From JBASEY01 sp049652745 (GTDB lineage Bacteria > CSSED10-310), in contig JBASEY010000027.1 of NCBI GenBank assembly GCA_049652745.1, positions 53,426 to 117,425 on the forward strand: a DNA stretch of 64,000 bases, in the 5' to 3' direction. Below the pieces are notes generated by a model. That model saw only the letters and a list, made by a program, of their open reading frames with translations, had not been told where the DNA came from and searched no databases. Below, piece by piece: positions 54,550 to 62,514 of the stretch (the stretch's first letter is position 1; the number at the start of each line of letters is the position of its first letter). A program made the translations under genes and the position numbers.

Positions 54550-55294
54550 TGACGTACTCCTCCAGCGATTGATGAATCAGTTGAATTTGATCCGTACTTC
54601 CGTGCCGGTGATATTCACAATGTCCCTTGGTTGCGAGTTTATTGACCCCGGCAATCAGCAAAGCGCGGTTACACATGAAGATAGGAGCGATGGTCCCTTC
54701 GTTAATGACTGTGGCTGTTGAAGGCGCCCGCCAACCGTTTTTTGATGCGTCGTGATAGAGCGCGTAGCCCAAAACGGTCGCGGCTGGGCAGTAGGTGGTC
54801 ACCGAGTAATTGGATTTCGAAAGTTTCAGGCGTCCTGCCTTAACGAGGATCGACCGCACTCGATCTCGAGTTGACAGAGGCATGCGCTCGTATTTACGTT
54901 CCAGGAGCTGGTCGAGATGGTAGCGAGAGAAAACGGCCTCACCGGTATTCAGGAAGCTGTCTGTAACCAAAAGTGAAAGAGTTTCAAAAAGAATCGGGGT
55001 AGTGATGCATAGCTGGAAAAACACCAGATCCTGAACCGCTTCATCATTATTGCGAATCTTTCGAAACATCTTCAAGAACGAAGTGTTCTTGATCGAGTTG
55101 TTCTCGATTTCCAGAAAGCGATATTTCATGTGTTGCCACAGTTTTTCCTTGTTGGACTCAGACTTCTGAGGCCATCGTTGGATACAGGTGCCACGCACAA
55201 CTTGCGCGTCATTGCTCTCCAATGCCGCATCGAGCAGCATGAGAGTCTCTTCCAGAAGGAATCCGTATCCGATTGTTGAAAACTGCTTATCCAT
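54536..55294 (-). CDS. BrxA-like (DUF1819-like) protein
   Basis: 252 residues, soluble and helical. The start FSTIGYGFLLEETLMLLDAA, the middle DEAVQDLVFFQLCITTPILF and the region PLSTRDRVRSILVKAGRLKL resemble BrxA/DUF1819, the small DNA-binding protein of BREX loci, but similarity is low and the protein is about 50 residues longer. The place at the head of a BREX-like operon supports the call. Follows the HTH gene by 19 nt. Confidence 0.5.
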   Translation of the reverse strand: MDKQFSTIGYGFLLEETLMLLDAALESNDAQVVRGTCIQRWPQKSESNKEKLWQHMKYRFLEIENNSIKNTSFLKMFRKIRNNDEAVQDLVFFQLCITTPILFETLSLLVTDSFLNTGEAVFSRYHLDQLLERKYERMPLSTRDRVRSILVKAGRLKLSKSNYSVTTYCPAATVLGYALYHDASKNGWRAPSTATVINEGTIAPIFMCNRALLIAGVNKLATKGHCEYHRHGSTDQIQLIHQSLEEYVNAWR

Positions 55295-55313
55295 TGAAAT
55301 TGCCGCCTGTTAT

Positions 55314-55523
55314 TTAGAGCTCATTGTTTTTGTTTTTGTCTGCTGCAGCACCGCCAGCCTCGACCCAAGCATCGACTTGTTCTTTTTTAAACTTCCAGAG
55401 TCTGCCTACTCGATGGGCGGGCATCGCATGCTTGTCGATCCAGCGGTAAACGGTGTCACTGCTGATACCGAGGTACTTCCCTATTTCATCTACTGATAAC
55501 CAGCGGTCTTCCATCTCGGTCAT
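55314..55523 (-). CDS. Excisionase/MerR-type helix-turn-helix regulator
   Basis: 69 residues. RWLSVDEIGKYLGISSDTV then YRWIDKHAMPAHRVGRLWKF is a complete winged HTH of the excisionase/AlpA type. It is the first gene after the promoter at 55618-55646, with GAGGAG ahead of its ATG. Such proteins usually regulate the defence operon or an excision event; no integrase of the usual prophage type is next to it, so regulation is likelier. Confidence 0.82.
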   Translation of the reverse strand: MTEMEDRWLSVDEIGKYLGISSDTVYRWIDKHAMPAHRVGRLWKFKKEQVDAWVEAGGAAADKNKNNEL

Positions 55524-55617
55524 TTCTCTAGCTCCTCATGGACGATTAGTTTTCTTGCCACGGCAGAAGCGGTAACGGGGATACTGAGCGCTGCTTCTCT
55601 AACTTTAAACATCCTCC

Positions 55618-55646
55618 AACATATATAGGCAGACGCCGATTGTCAA
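55618..55646 (-). promoter_or_regulatory. Strong sigma-70 promoter of the defence operon
   Basis: Minus strand TTGACA (55646-55641), 17-bp spacer, TATGTT (55623-55618), about 95 nt upstream of the HTH gene. It is the only consensus-quality promoter seen upstream of the 21-kb gene run. The rest of the 55524-55795 interval shows no other gene or repeat. Confidence 0.65.
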
Positions 55647-55795
55647 ACACTCTCGTCCGGATAAGACCGCAAAGATCGGTTCACGCGAGTGACCACTGAC
55701 AGCCGGGAACTCATTCCGCATAAAGCGGGCATGGCATCCAATATGTCCACGCTGGAAAATGGTCCTGGAGAGACGGGTTTATCATTTCTAAATGA

Positions 55796-55868
55796 TGGAG
55801 ATAGGGGGACTCGAACCCCCGACTTCCACGTTGCGAACGTGGCGCTCTCCCAACTGAGCTATACCCCC
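55796..55868 (-). tRNA. tRNA-Ala (anticodon CGC)
   Basis: Reads on the minus strand as a full cloverleaf: acceptor GGGGGTA pairing with TATCTCC including the G3:U70 wobble that identifies alanine tRNA, D-arm AGCTCAGTTGGGAGAGC, anticodon stem CCACG/CGTGG around loop TTCGCAA (anticodon CGC), and T-arm GGGGGTTCGAGTCCCCC. Discriminator is A; CCA is not encoded. It stands at the border between backbone and the defence island. Confidence 0.95.
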
Positions 55869-55920
55869 GATCGATGCGGACTTTTATTTTAGAAGCCCAC
55901 TAAAAAAGTTACCTTGCGAA

Positions 55921-56193
55921 TCAGTCAGATAAAAACGGCATCAGGGCTATTTGGCGTGATCGCTTGACCGCTTTCGAAAGAGCTCTCTGATGCTTTGCAC
56001 ATGTACCTGAAATTCGTCTAGGAATAATTTTCCCTCGTTCTGTTACAAAGGTCTGCAATACTTCTATATCTTTGTAGTCAATCACTGCCATTTTATTTTG
56101 GCAGAAACGACAAATTTTACGACGTTTGAAACCCTTGCTTTTTCGGCTCTGCCGAAAATCATCTTTATCTTTATCACTGCCTGGTTTGAACAT
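55921..56193 (-). CDS. rpsR: 30S ribosomal protein S18
   Basis: About 90 residues: KICRFCQNKMAVIDYKDIEV, IPRRISGTCAKHQRALSKAV, KRSRQIALMPF are S18 blocks; a C-x-x-C pair in the first marks the zinc-type paralogue. The ATG at 56193 has AAGGA upstream; a longer open frame upstream lacks homology. Downstream of khpA and upstream of tRNA-Ala; rpsF and rplI are not adjacent. Confidence 0.95.
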   Translation of the reverse strand: MFKPGSDKDKDDFRQSRKSKGFKRRKICRFCQNKMAVIDYKDIEVLQTFVTERGKIIPRRISGTCAKHQRALSKAVKRSRQIALMPFLSD

Positions 56194-56304
56194 TCCTATA
56201 TTCCTTTCTAAAATTGAATTATAAAGAAATGGAGCGTCTTTCGCCCACCAGCTCATCGCCGCGTCTGCATTCGGAAAAACCGAAACAGCGGCTGGAGAAT
56301 ACTT

Positions 56305-56538
56305 TTATTCATCCAGAATTTCAACAACATATCGACTACCCCGTTTTGTTCCTACATTGTTCAGAATGGTTCGGATAGCCGATATCGTATTTCCTTTGCG
56401 CCCTATGACTTTTCCTATATCCGAAGGTGCAACTTTCAATTCTATGACGTTTGTGTGCTCTCCCTTCACTTCGTTCACCACAACCTGATCCGGATTATCA
56501 ACCAGTTTTTTCGCAATCATTTCAACAAGATCCCGCAT
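56305..56538 (-). CDS. khpA: KH-domain RNA-binding protein KhpA
   Basis: 77 residues, one KH domain: MRDLVEMIAKKLVDNPDQV at the start, and VAPSDIGKVIGRKGNTISAI with the GxxG loop (GRKG). KhpA proteins bind RNA and influence cell division or rRNA maturation. The ATG at 56538 has a perfect AGGAGG; the longer frame adds six unconserved residues. Usually near rpsP-rimM-trmD, which are not here. Confidence 0.93.
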   Translation of the reverse strand: MRDLVEMIAKKLVDNPDQVVVNEVKGEHTNVIELKVAPSDIGKVIGRKGNTISAIRTILNNVGTKRGSRYVVEILDE

Positions 56539-56597
56539 TATAACAACCTCCTGCAAGTGGATTAAACAACAAAACGTCCGGTTCTGTTGATAGAACT

Positions 56598-56626
56598 AAT
56601 CTAAAAGAAGATAACGAAGCTGTCAA
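56598..56626 (-). promoter_or_regulatory. Promoter for khpA-rpsR
   Basis: Minus strand TTGACA (56626-56621), 17-bp spacer, TAGATT (56603-56598), about 60 nt upstream of khpA. Confidence 0.5.
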
Positions 56627-56768
56627 ATATTCTCAATCAATAATTTTTTACCTTGTTTCGCCTGCTTATGACAGTTATGAAAAAAAAGTTGTTCAAATTT
56701 AACTCTTATGTTATTTTTGAATGGTAGTGAAGTTGCTTTCGCTCGCCAATAGCGGGAGGCGTCAATAG

Positions 56769-57131
56769 ATGAAGCAAATAACAATCTTATGGATGGAACG
56801 AAAAATTACGCGAGTTATAATTACCACACCTTCTGATGTGACGTTCGACGCACAAATTGAATCCGACGAACCGGATTTGCCGTCTGATGGCATTACGCCC
56901 GACTTTCGCCGACATCGAAAAGAATCCAGACGAGCTTACTTTCAGAAAATTTATGAAATTTTAGATAAATCCTCAGAGATTGTTATTTTTGGATCGGATA
57001 ATTCTAAAGAAGATTTTCTGGATTATCTGAGTGATCACGATCAAAAAGTTTTTAATCAGGTTATCGGGGTCGAAGCATCGGGTGATATGCCCGAAGAGAA
57101 AATTGTCGCTCGAGGCCGAAAATATATCTAG
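56769..57131 (+). CDS. Small protein with eRF1-domain-3-like C-terminus
   Basis: 120 residues. RRAYFQKIYEILDKSSEIVI followed by FGSDNSKEDFLDYLSDH, then VIGVEASGDMPEEKIVARGR, matches the pattern of the last domain of bacterial aeRF1-like (BaeRF/host-attachment-type) proteins, where it reads as GPGxxKxEFxxxL and VExxDxxTDxQIVAxxRxYF. It is much shorter than those, lacking the first domains. Function unknown. GGGAGG lies upstream of the ATG. The next gene starts 12 nt after. Confidence 0.6.
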   Translation: MKQITILWMERKITRVIITTPSDVTFDAQIESDEPDLPSDGITPDFRRHRKESRRAYFQKIYEILDKSSEIVIFGSDNSKEDFLDYLSDHDQKVFNQVIGVEASGDMPEEKIVARGRKYI

Positions 57132-57143
57132 ATTGTATTGTAA

Positions 57144-58901
57144 ATGTCATATCTCCACAGTTCTGAAAATCCGGCTGATATTTTGCCGTTGCGCCGCTCT
57201 CTATCGGCCCAGATACGCCTTCTGATTCCTGCTGATCGATCGGCGCAATCAAAAAAATTAGTCAATCTGGTCTGCTCATGTTTTCCCCCGATTTCCGGCC
57301 GAATTTTTCTCCTTGGAATACCTGAAAACCAAGACCCGGCTTCTCATCTGCCTATGCGACAAGACCTGCAGGAACTTGTCGAAGCAATACCACCCGTTTT
57401 TCAAGTCGATAGCATTATTCGATCAGGCGATATTATCCCTGTGATAATGAAAACGGCCTATCAGAATAAAATCGATCTAATCGTTCTAATGTATAAACCG
57501 GATTTTACGCTGAATTTATACAATTCAAAAACACCTATCGTGTCGATACTACGAAAAATTCATGCCCCGATTATGTTGATTCCGGAAGAAATCGATCCGA
57601 TTCAATACGACTCAACCCATCTATTCCAAACATCATTGGTGATATTGAACTTCAATGAGCAAACTCGTTTGAGCACCGCATTCGCCTTGCGGACCGTCCG
57701 CCTGTTAAGTAAAAAGACCGTGTTGGCGACAAGCGGAGAACCTCGGCACAAAACCCAGGATTACCTCTCCTTTGTCAGTGATCGCTACTGGCCTCCTGAA
57801 TTCATAAAAAATTGCGACACCTGGAATCCTCCCGGCTCGACAGTTCATGTTCTCAAAGAATCTCTGAACCGATACGACCCCGATCTGCTGGTGGTATCCA
57901 TGCAGGATCGATCATATATCGACCGCTATCGATTAACGAACGCTCTAAAGACCGCTCAAACACAAAAAAATCGACCGATTCTCGTCATCAATAGGCCGGA
58001 TTGGATCAGTAAGCAGGAAAAGCAACTAACTCGAATATATCAGAATCTTTCAGAATTTGATCTCGCCTATACACCTGCAGAAAAAGATCAAATTAAAATT
58101 TCGAGTGACATCACGAATAGAAAATCTGTTTTGTTTATGGGCTGCTACAGCACAGAAGGTCTTAAGGAAGTCTTTCGTCAGTATGGACTGTTCATGTATT
58201 TAAAACAAAAAGGTTATCCTGATGCGCAAATTCACGTCGATGAGTTGGAACGGGGGCGAGAGCGGTTACGCGTTTTTCCAGAAAAAACGCTCAGCGGAGA
58301 ACCTCTTGTCGATCTGATTTTACGCCATGAATATGCTCCGGATTTCGATACATCCCTCGATACATTTCCGAAAAAACCGGGATCCTTCCTGCATGTAGAA
58401 TGGCTCTGCCTGCAAGATCCATTGAGATCATATAAAGATCTGGAGACGCCGCTTCCCGGACAAAAATACCCCGGGCTGGGAATAAGCTGGAAAGTCATGA
58501 TCATCATAAAGCTTCTAGCACGTCGATTGAGTGCTGCCGGCGTATATAACATACCCGAATACTACCATACAGCTCGACTGTATCATCGTTTTTTTCGGTA
58601 CAGCAATCCGGATACGGAAGGTCGCTTGTTGGCGATCGATCGAGATACGTTTCCCATTCATGTCGTCGATGTGTCGTGGGCGTTTTTACATGGTTTGGCT
58701 TTTCGTGACAATCAGCCGGTCAGTTGGTCGGGAGGAATTCAAATATTGCCCCTGGATAAAAAATTGGCGGCGTATTTCATTTCAACCGCATACATCGAAC
58801 GAATGCAAGCGGTGATGCGCCAAGAGAGATTCCATATGAAACTCGATACGCTGCGGGATATGATGATGAATCGGCGTTTATATAAAGAGCCGGGCGCCTG
58901 A
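57144..58901 (+). CDS. Large protein with USP-like N-terminus and unknown C-terminal domain
   Basis: 585 residues. The first 290 contain two universal-stress-protein-like Rossmann halves (IRLLIPADRSAQSKKLVNLV, DLIVLMYKPDF, APIMLIPEEID; then SLVILNFNEQTRLSTAFALR, DLLVVSMQDRSYIDR, RPILVINRPDW). The remaining 290 form a domain I do not recognise, with VLFMGCYSTEGLKEVFRQYG, FLHVEWLCLQDPLRSYKD, IPEYYHTARLYHRFFRYSN and HVVDVSWAFLHGLAFRDNQP. Cytoplasmic, no membrane helix. The weak ribosome-binding site suggests coupling to the gene 12 nt upstream. Confidence 0.55.
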   Translation: MSYLHSSENPADILPLRRSLSAQIRLLIPADRSAQSKKLVNLVCSCFPPISGRIFLLGIPENQDPASHLPMRQDLQELVEAIPPVFQVDSIIRSGDIIPVIMKTAYQNKIDLIVLMYKPDFTLNLYNSKTPIVSILRKIHAPIMLIPEEIDPIQYDSTHLFQTSLVILNFNEQTRLSTAFALRTVRLLSKKTVLATSGEPRHKTQDYLSFVSDRYWPPEFIKNCDTWNPPGSTVHVLKESLNRYDPDLLVVSMQDRSYIDRYRLTNALKTAQTQKNRPILVINRPDWISKQEKQLTRIYQNLSEFDLAYTPAEKDQIKISSDITNRKSVLFMGCYSTEGLKEVFRQYGLFMYLKQKGYPDAQIHVDELERGRERLRVFPEKTLSGEPLVDLILRHEYAPDFDTSLDTFPKKPGSFLHVEWLCLQDPLRSYKDLETPLPGQKYPGLGISWKVMIIIKLLARRLSAAGVYNIPEYYHTARLYHRFFRYSNPDTEGRLLAIDRDTFPIHVVDVSWAFLHGLAFRDNQPVSWSGGIQILPLDKKLAAYFISTAYIERMQAVMRQERFHMKLDTLRDMMMNRRLYKEPGA

Positions 58902-58921
58902 CTCATTTGGGGAGTATGCAG

Positions 58922-60349
58922 ATGACCGAATATTTCAAACCAATTATCCAATTTCTAGGAGCTACAAGCACCGTCACTGGATCAAAAACAGCTCTGCTGG
59001 TTGGTCATGAACCCGAGGACCGCCTTATCGTCGACTGTGGTCTGTTTCAAGGTTTAAAAGAACTGCGTTTGCGAAACTGGAATGCCTTTCCACTTGACCC
59101 GGGTTCAATTGGCTCGATTCTATTGACACATGGTCATCTGGATCATTGTGGATACTTGCCCAGGCTGGTGAAAAGTGGTTTTTCAGGCAAAATTTACTGC
59201 ACTCCCGCCACTGCGAAAATTGCTGAAATTATCCTGATGGACTCAGCTCATCTACAGGAAGAAGAGGCTGATTATGCAAACAAAAAAGGCTTTTCGAAAC
59301 ATTCACCGGCTTTGCCTTTATATACTTCTCAAGACGCCCGAAGAGCCATTGATTTATTGCGACCTGTATCGAAAGAAAAACCCTTTTCGATCGGTTCGAA
59401 ATTTACCGTAAGTTATCATGAAGCAGGGCATATTTTGGGGTCGAGTTCCATCCGAATCAATCTGGAAAACAAAGGCTCGATATTGTTCAGCGGTGATTTG
59501 GGACGGTACGGCGCGCCGATTTTTCCCAATCCGGCATCTTACAGCGATATCGATTGGGTTGTCATGGAGTCGACCTATGGTGATAGATTACATCAGGATG
59601 CAGACGCATTCGCAACGCTTGCGGATGTCGTAAACTCCGCCATGGAACGAGAAGGCGTATTGCTTATTCCGGCGTTTGCCCTCGGACGTACGCAGTTGCT
59701 TCTCTATGCTTTACGTCAATTGAAATCTATGAAAGCAATTGAAGATATCCCGATCTATATCGACAGCCCCATGGCAATCAAAGTCACGGAAATACATAAT
59801 GATTTTGAAGAAACATTCAATACGGAATCGCGCTATCTTGCCGACGTGGGTGAACAGCCGTTGGTGCCATCGAACCTGCACGTGTATCAAAGCGTCGAAC
59901 AATCAAAATCCCTGAATAACCTGAAAAGCCGTGCGATCATCATTTCGGCCAGCGGAATGGCTACCGGCGGCCGTATTCTTCACCACCTCGCCAATCGACT
60001 CCCTCAAAAGGAAAACACCGTGCTGTTTATCGGATACCAAGCTATCGGGACACGTGGCAGGACAATTCTCAACGGTGAACCCCGCGTGAAAATTCATGGA
60101 CAGATGATACCGATCAGAGCATCGATAGAATCCATCGATGGGTTCAGTTCTCATGCCGATCGAGATGAATTGATGATTTGGTTGAAAAAATTCGATCGAT
60201 CTCCATCCAGAATATTCTTGAATCATGGAGAACCCGATGCATTGACGGCACTTGGGAATTTTATACGCAATGAACTCAATATTTCCATTACTATACCGGA
60301 ATATATGGAATCATTTGAGTGTTTCCCAAATGTCGGCTTTCGCGGATGA
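58922..60349 (+). CDS. Beta-CASP metallo-beta-lactamase (RNA-processing exonuclease-like)
   Basis: 475 residues. The metallo-beta-lactamase core has LIVDCGLFQG, LLTHGHLDHCGYLPRLVKS (HxHxDH, here HGHLDH), HEAGHILGSSSIRI and GDLGRYGAPI. A beta-CASP domain follows: MESTYGDRLHQD, IPAFALGRTQLLLYAL, ISASGMATGGRILHHL, then VKIHGQMIPIRASI and FSSHADRDELMIWL. CPSF-73/RNase J-like family, probably an RNA nuclease. The ATG at 58922 has GGGGAG 7 nt upstream. Confidence 0.92.
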   Translation: MTEYFKPIIQFLGATSTVTGSKTALLVGHEPEDRLIVDCGLFQGLKELRLRNWNAFPLDPGSIGSILLTHGHLDHCGYLPRLVKSGFSGKIYCTPATAKIAEIILMDSAHLQEEEADYANKKGFSKHSPALPLYTSQDARRAIDLLRPVSKEKPFSIGSKFTVSYHEAGHILGSSSIRINLENKGSILFSGDLGRYGAPIFPNPASYSDIDWVVMESTYGDRLHQDADAFATLADVVNSAMEREGVLLIPAFALGRTQLLLYALRQLKSMKAIEDIPIYIDSPMAIKVTEIHNDFEETFNTESRYLADVGEQPLVPSNLHVYQSVEQSKSLNNLKSRAIIISASGMATGGRILHHLANRLPQKENTVLFIGYQAIGTRGRTILNGEPRVKIHGQMIPIRASIESIDGFSSHADRDELMIWLKKFDRSPSRIFLNHGEPDALTALGNFIRNELNISITIPEYMESFECFPNVGFRG

Positions 60350-60395
60350 TCGCACTCAATCCGATGATCGATCTCAACACCAGGAAGGTTAAGCA

Positions 60396-61448
60396 ATGAA
60401 AGTAGGTTTGATAGGTTTTCCCGGTTCTGGAGTAACCACGGTATTCAGCCTTTTTTGTCAGCGTGATTACGAACAATTGGCATATTCCGGAAAAAACGAA
60501 GTCCATCTCGGTGAAACGAAAATTCCAGATATACGTGTCGAAAAATTAGCGGAATACTTCGATTCTCGAAAAACAGTGCATATTACCATCGAATTTGCGG
60601 ATATACCGTTTGAAAAGCACCCAGGCGAAGCTTTGGCTTCATCCACCATAGGTCATATTCGTAACATGGACGCCATTGTTCTTGTCGTAAGGGCTTTTTC
60701 CAACCCGGCCGTCCCACATATATCGGGTGGTTTAGATCCTGTCAGAGATATAAACAGCTTTCTTCATGAGGCGTTGTTGTCCGATTTGATTCAGGTCGAA
60801 AAGAAAATCGAAAAACTGGTGAAAGAAGGGCGGATAAAAAGCCGCGAAGGGCAATTATTTATGGGATTAAAACAGGGATTGGAGCAATCCATCCCTGTTC
60901 GGAATATGCAATTGGATTCGGATGCCGTTAAGGAACTCAGCGGATTTCGATTACTGACGGAAAAGCCTTGGCTTGTTATCGTGAACACCGACCCTGGGGA
61001 CGGTATTTCCGCTGAGTTAATGGAAACCATGCAGATTCATGGATTATCCGGAATGCCTATTGCCGCGAAATTTGAGTTGGAGCTCGAGTCTTTTTCGGAT
61101 GTGGAGCGGTTGGAATTCCTGCACGATATCGGATTGATGGAAGGCGCCGCCAAGCGTTTCATCGACATGGTCTATTCCAGATTGGATTTGATTTCTTTTC
61201 TAACGACCGGCAGCGATGAAACCCGAGCCTGGTCGATACACCGTGGCGGCACCGCATTGGAAGCGGCTGGAAAAATTCACACCGACATGGCACGTGGTTT
61301 TATCAGAGCTGAAGTTTTTCATTTCGATGATTTGGTTCAGCATGGCGGCAATCTTGCCGCGGTAAAAAAGTCTGGAAAGTTTAGAGTTGAAGGTAAAAAC
61401 TACACGGTTCAGGATGGTGATATAATCACAATACTGTTCAATGTGTAA
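60396..61448 (+). CDS. YchF/Obg-like GTPase paralogue with degenerate P-loop
   Basis: 350 residues with the YchF layout: G domain, coiled coil (LIQVEKKIEKLVKEGRIKS), and C-terminal TGS-type DUF933 domain (SFLTTGSDETRAWSIHRGGT, AAGKIHTDMARGFIRAEVFH, YTVQDGDIITILFNV). The P-loop reads GFPGSGVTTVF: the invariant Lys of GxxxxGK(S/T) is Val. The base-recognition motif appears as VNTDPGD. So nucleotide binding is likely altered, and this is a paralogue of, not a substitute for, canonical YchF. Good AGGAAGG upstream. Confidence 0.88.
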   Translation: MKVGLIGFPGSGVTTVFSLFCQRDYEQLAYSGKNEVHLGETKIPDIRVEKLAEYFDSRKTVHITIEFADIPFEKHPGEALASSTIGHIRNMDAIVLVVRAFSNPAVPHISGGLDPVRDINSFLHEALLSDLIQVEKKIEKLVKEGRIKSREGQLFMGLKQGLEQSIPVRNMQLDSDAVKELSGFRLLTEKPWLVIVNTDPGDGISAELMETMQIHGLSGMPIAAKFELELESFSDVERLEFLHDIGLMEGAAKRFIDMVYSRLDLISFLTTGSDETRAWSIHRGGTALEAAGKIHTDMARGFIRAEVFHFDDLVQHGGNLAAVKKSGKFRVEGKNYTVQDGDIITILFNV

Positions 61449-61498
61449 TACTTTCGGATAACTTGCGAGGCTTTCGATATTTTTATGAAATTTTTCTA

Positions 61499-61527
61499 TT
61501 GCTCTGTATGCAAACTAAACATATATT
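61499..61527 (+). promoter_or_regulatory. Promoter candidate for tmRNA
   Basis: TTGCTC, 17-bp spacer, TATATT; a 5' leader of about 30 nt would be trimmed from the precursor. Confidence 0.4.
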
Positions 61528-61564
61528 ATGGTTGCTGTATCGGCAGCATGTTCTTTGAAAACTC

Positions 61565-61924
<360 letters not shown>

Positions 61925-61932
61925 GTTAGTCC

Positions 61933-61967
61933 TGCTTCACCGATATGAAGCACAGTCTCTTTTTTTT
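61933..61967 (+). terminator. Intrinsic terminator after tmRNA
   Basis: Stem TGCTTCA/TGAAGCA with a 6-nt loop, then a run of eight T seven bases after the stem. Confidence 0.5.
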
Positions 61968-62065
61968 CCCCGTTGACAAGGTTATTGCGATCTATTCAGC
62001 CCCTTTGTTAAAAGCTATGGATAGAGAATGTATTTTGGCAAAGGGGGCGTTGAAAGGAAAAAGGA

Positions 62066-62362
62066 ATGAACATCTATGTAGGCAACTTGTCTTACAACAC
62101 GGACGAAAGCAGCTTGGAATCCATGTTCTCTGAATTTGGAACGGTTGAATCAGTCCGCATCGTCAAAGACCGAGATACCGGACGAAGCAAAGGTTTCGGG
62201 TTCGTTGACATGCCGAATGATCAGGAAGCTGCTGCCGCTATCGAAGCCCTGAACGGTCAGGAAATCGATGGCCGCACCCTTCGTGTAAATGAAGCTCGAC
62301 CTAAAACCGAAGGCGGAGGCAATCGCCGAGGTGGTTTTGGTGGCGGGCGCCGCCGCTTCTAA
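62066..62362 (+). CDS. RRM-domain RNA-binding protein with glycine-rich tail
   Basis: 98 residues. MNIYVGNLSYNTDESSLESM contains RNP2 (IYVGNL), RSKGFGFVDM contains RNP1, then a tail GGGNRRGGFGGGRRRF. Bacterial RRM proteins of this kind (Rbp family) rise in cold or stress and bind single-stranded RNA. AAGGAAAAAGGA lies upstream. The 140-nt leader after the tmRNA shows no clear promoter. Monocistronic: followed by a strong terminator. Confidence 0.95.
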   Translation: MNIYVGNLSYNTDESSLESMFSEFGTVESVRIVKDRDTGRSKGFGFVDMPNDQEAAAAIEALNGQEIDGRTLRVNEARPKTEGGGNRRGGFGGGRRRF

Positions 62363-62410
62363 TCGCAAAACATCCAGTATATTTCGCCTTGTCACCAATT
62401 TGATTGATAA

Positions 62411-62440
62411 AGAGCACACATCGTGTGTGCTCTTTTTTTT
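62411..62440 (+). terminator. Strong intrinsic terminator after the RRM gene
   Basis: Perfect 10-bp stem AGAGCACACA/TGTGTGCTCT with a TCG loop, directly followed by eight T. Confidence 0.9.
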
Positions 62441-62514
62441 ACGAGATCCGGCATCCGAGTACATGACGTGCTCTTAAAGCCTCAATGAGTTATATTCGCC
62501 TGTCAGGAGATATC

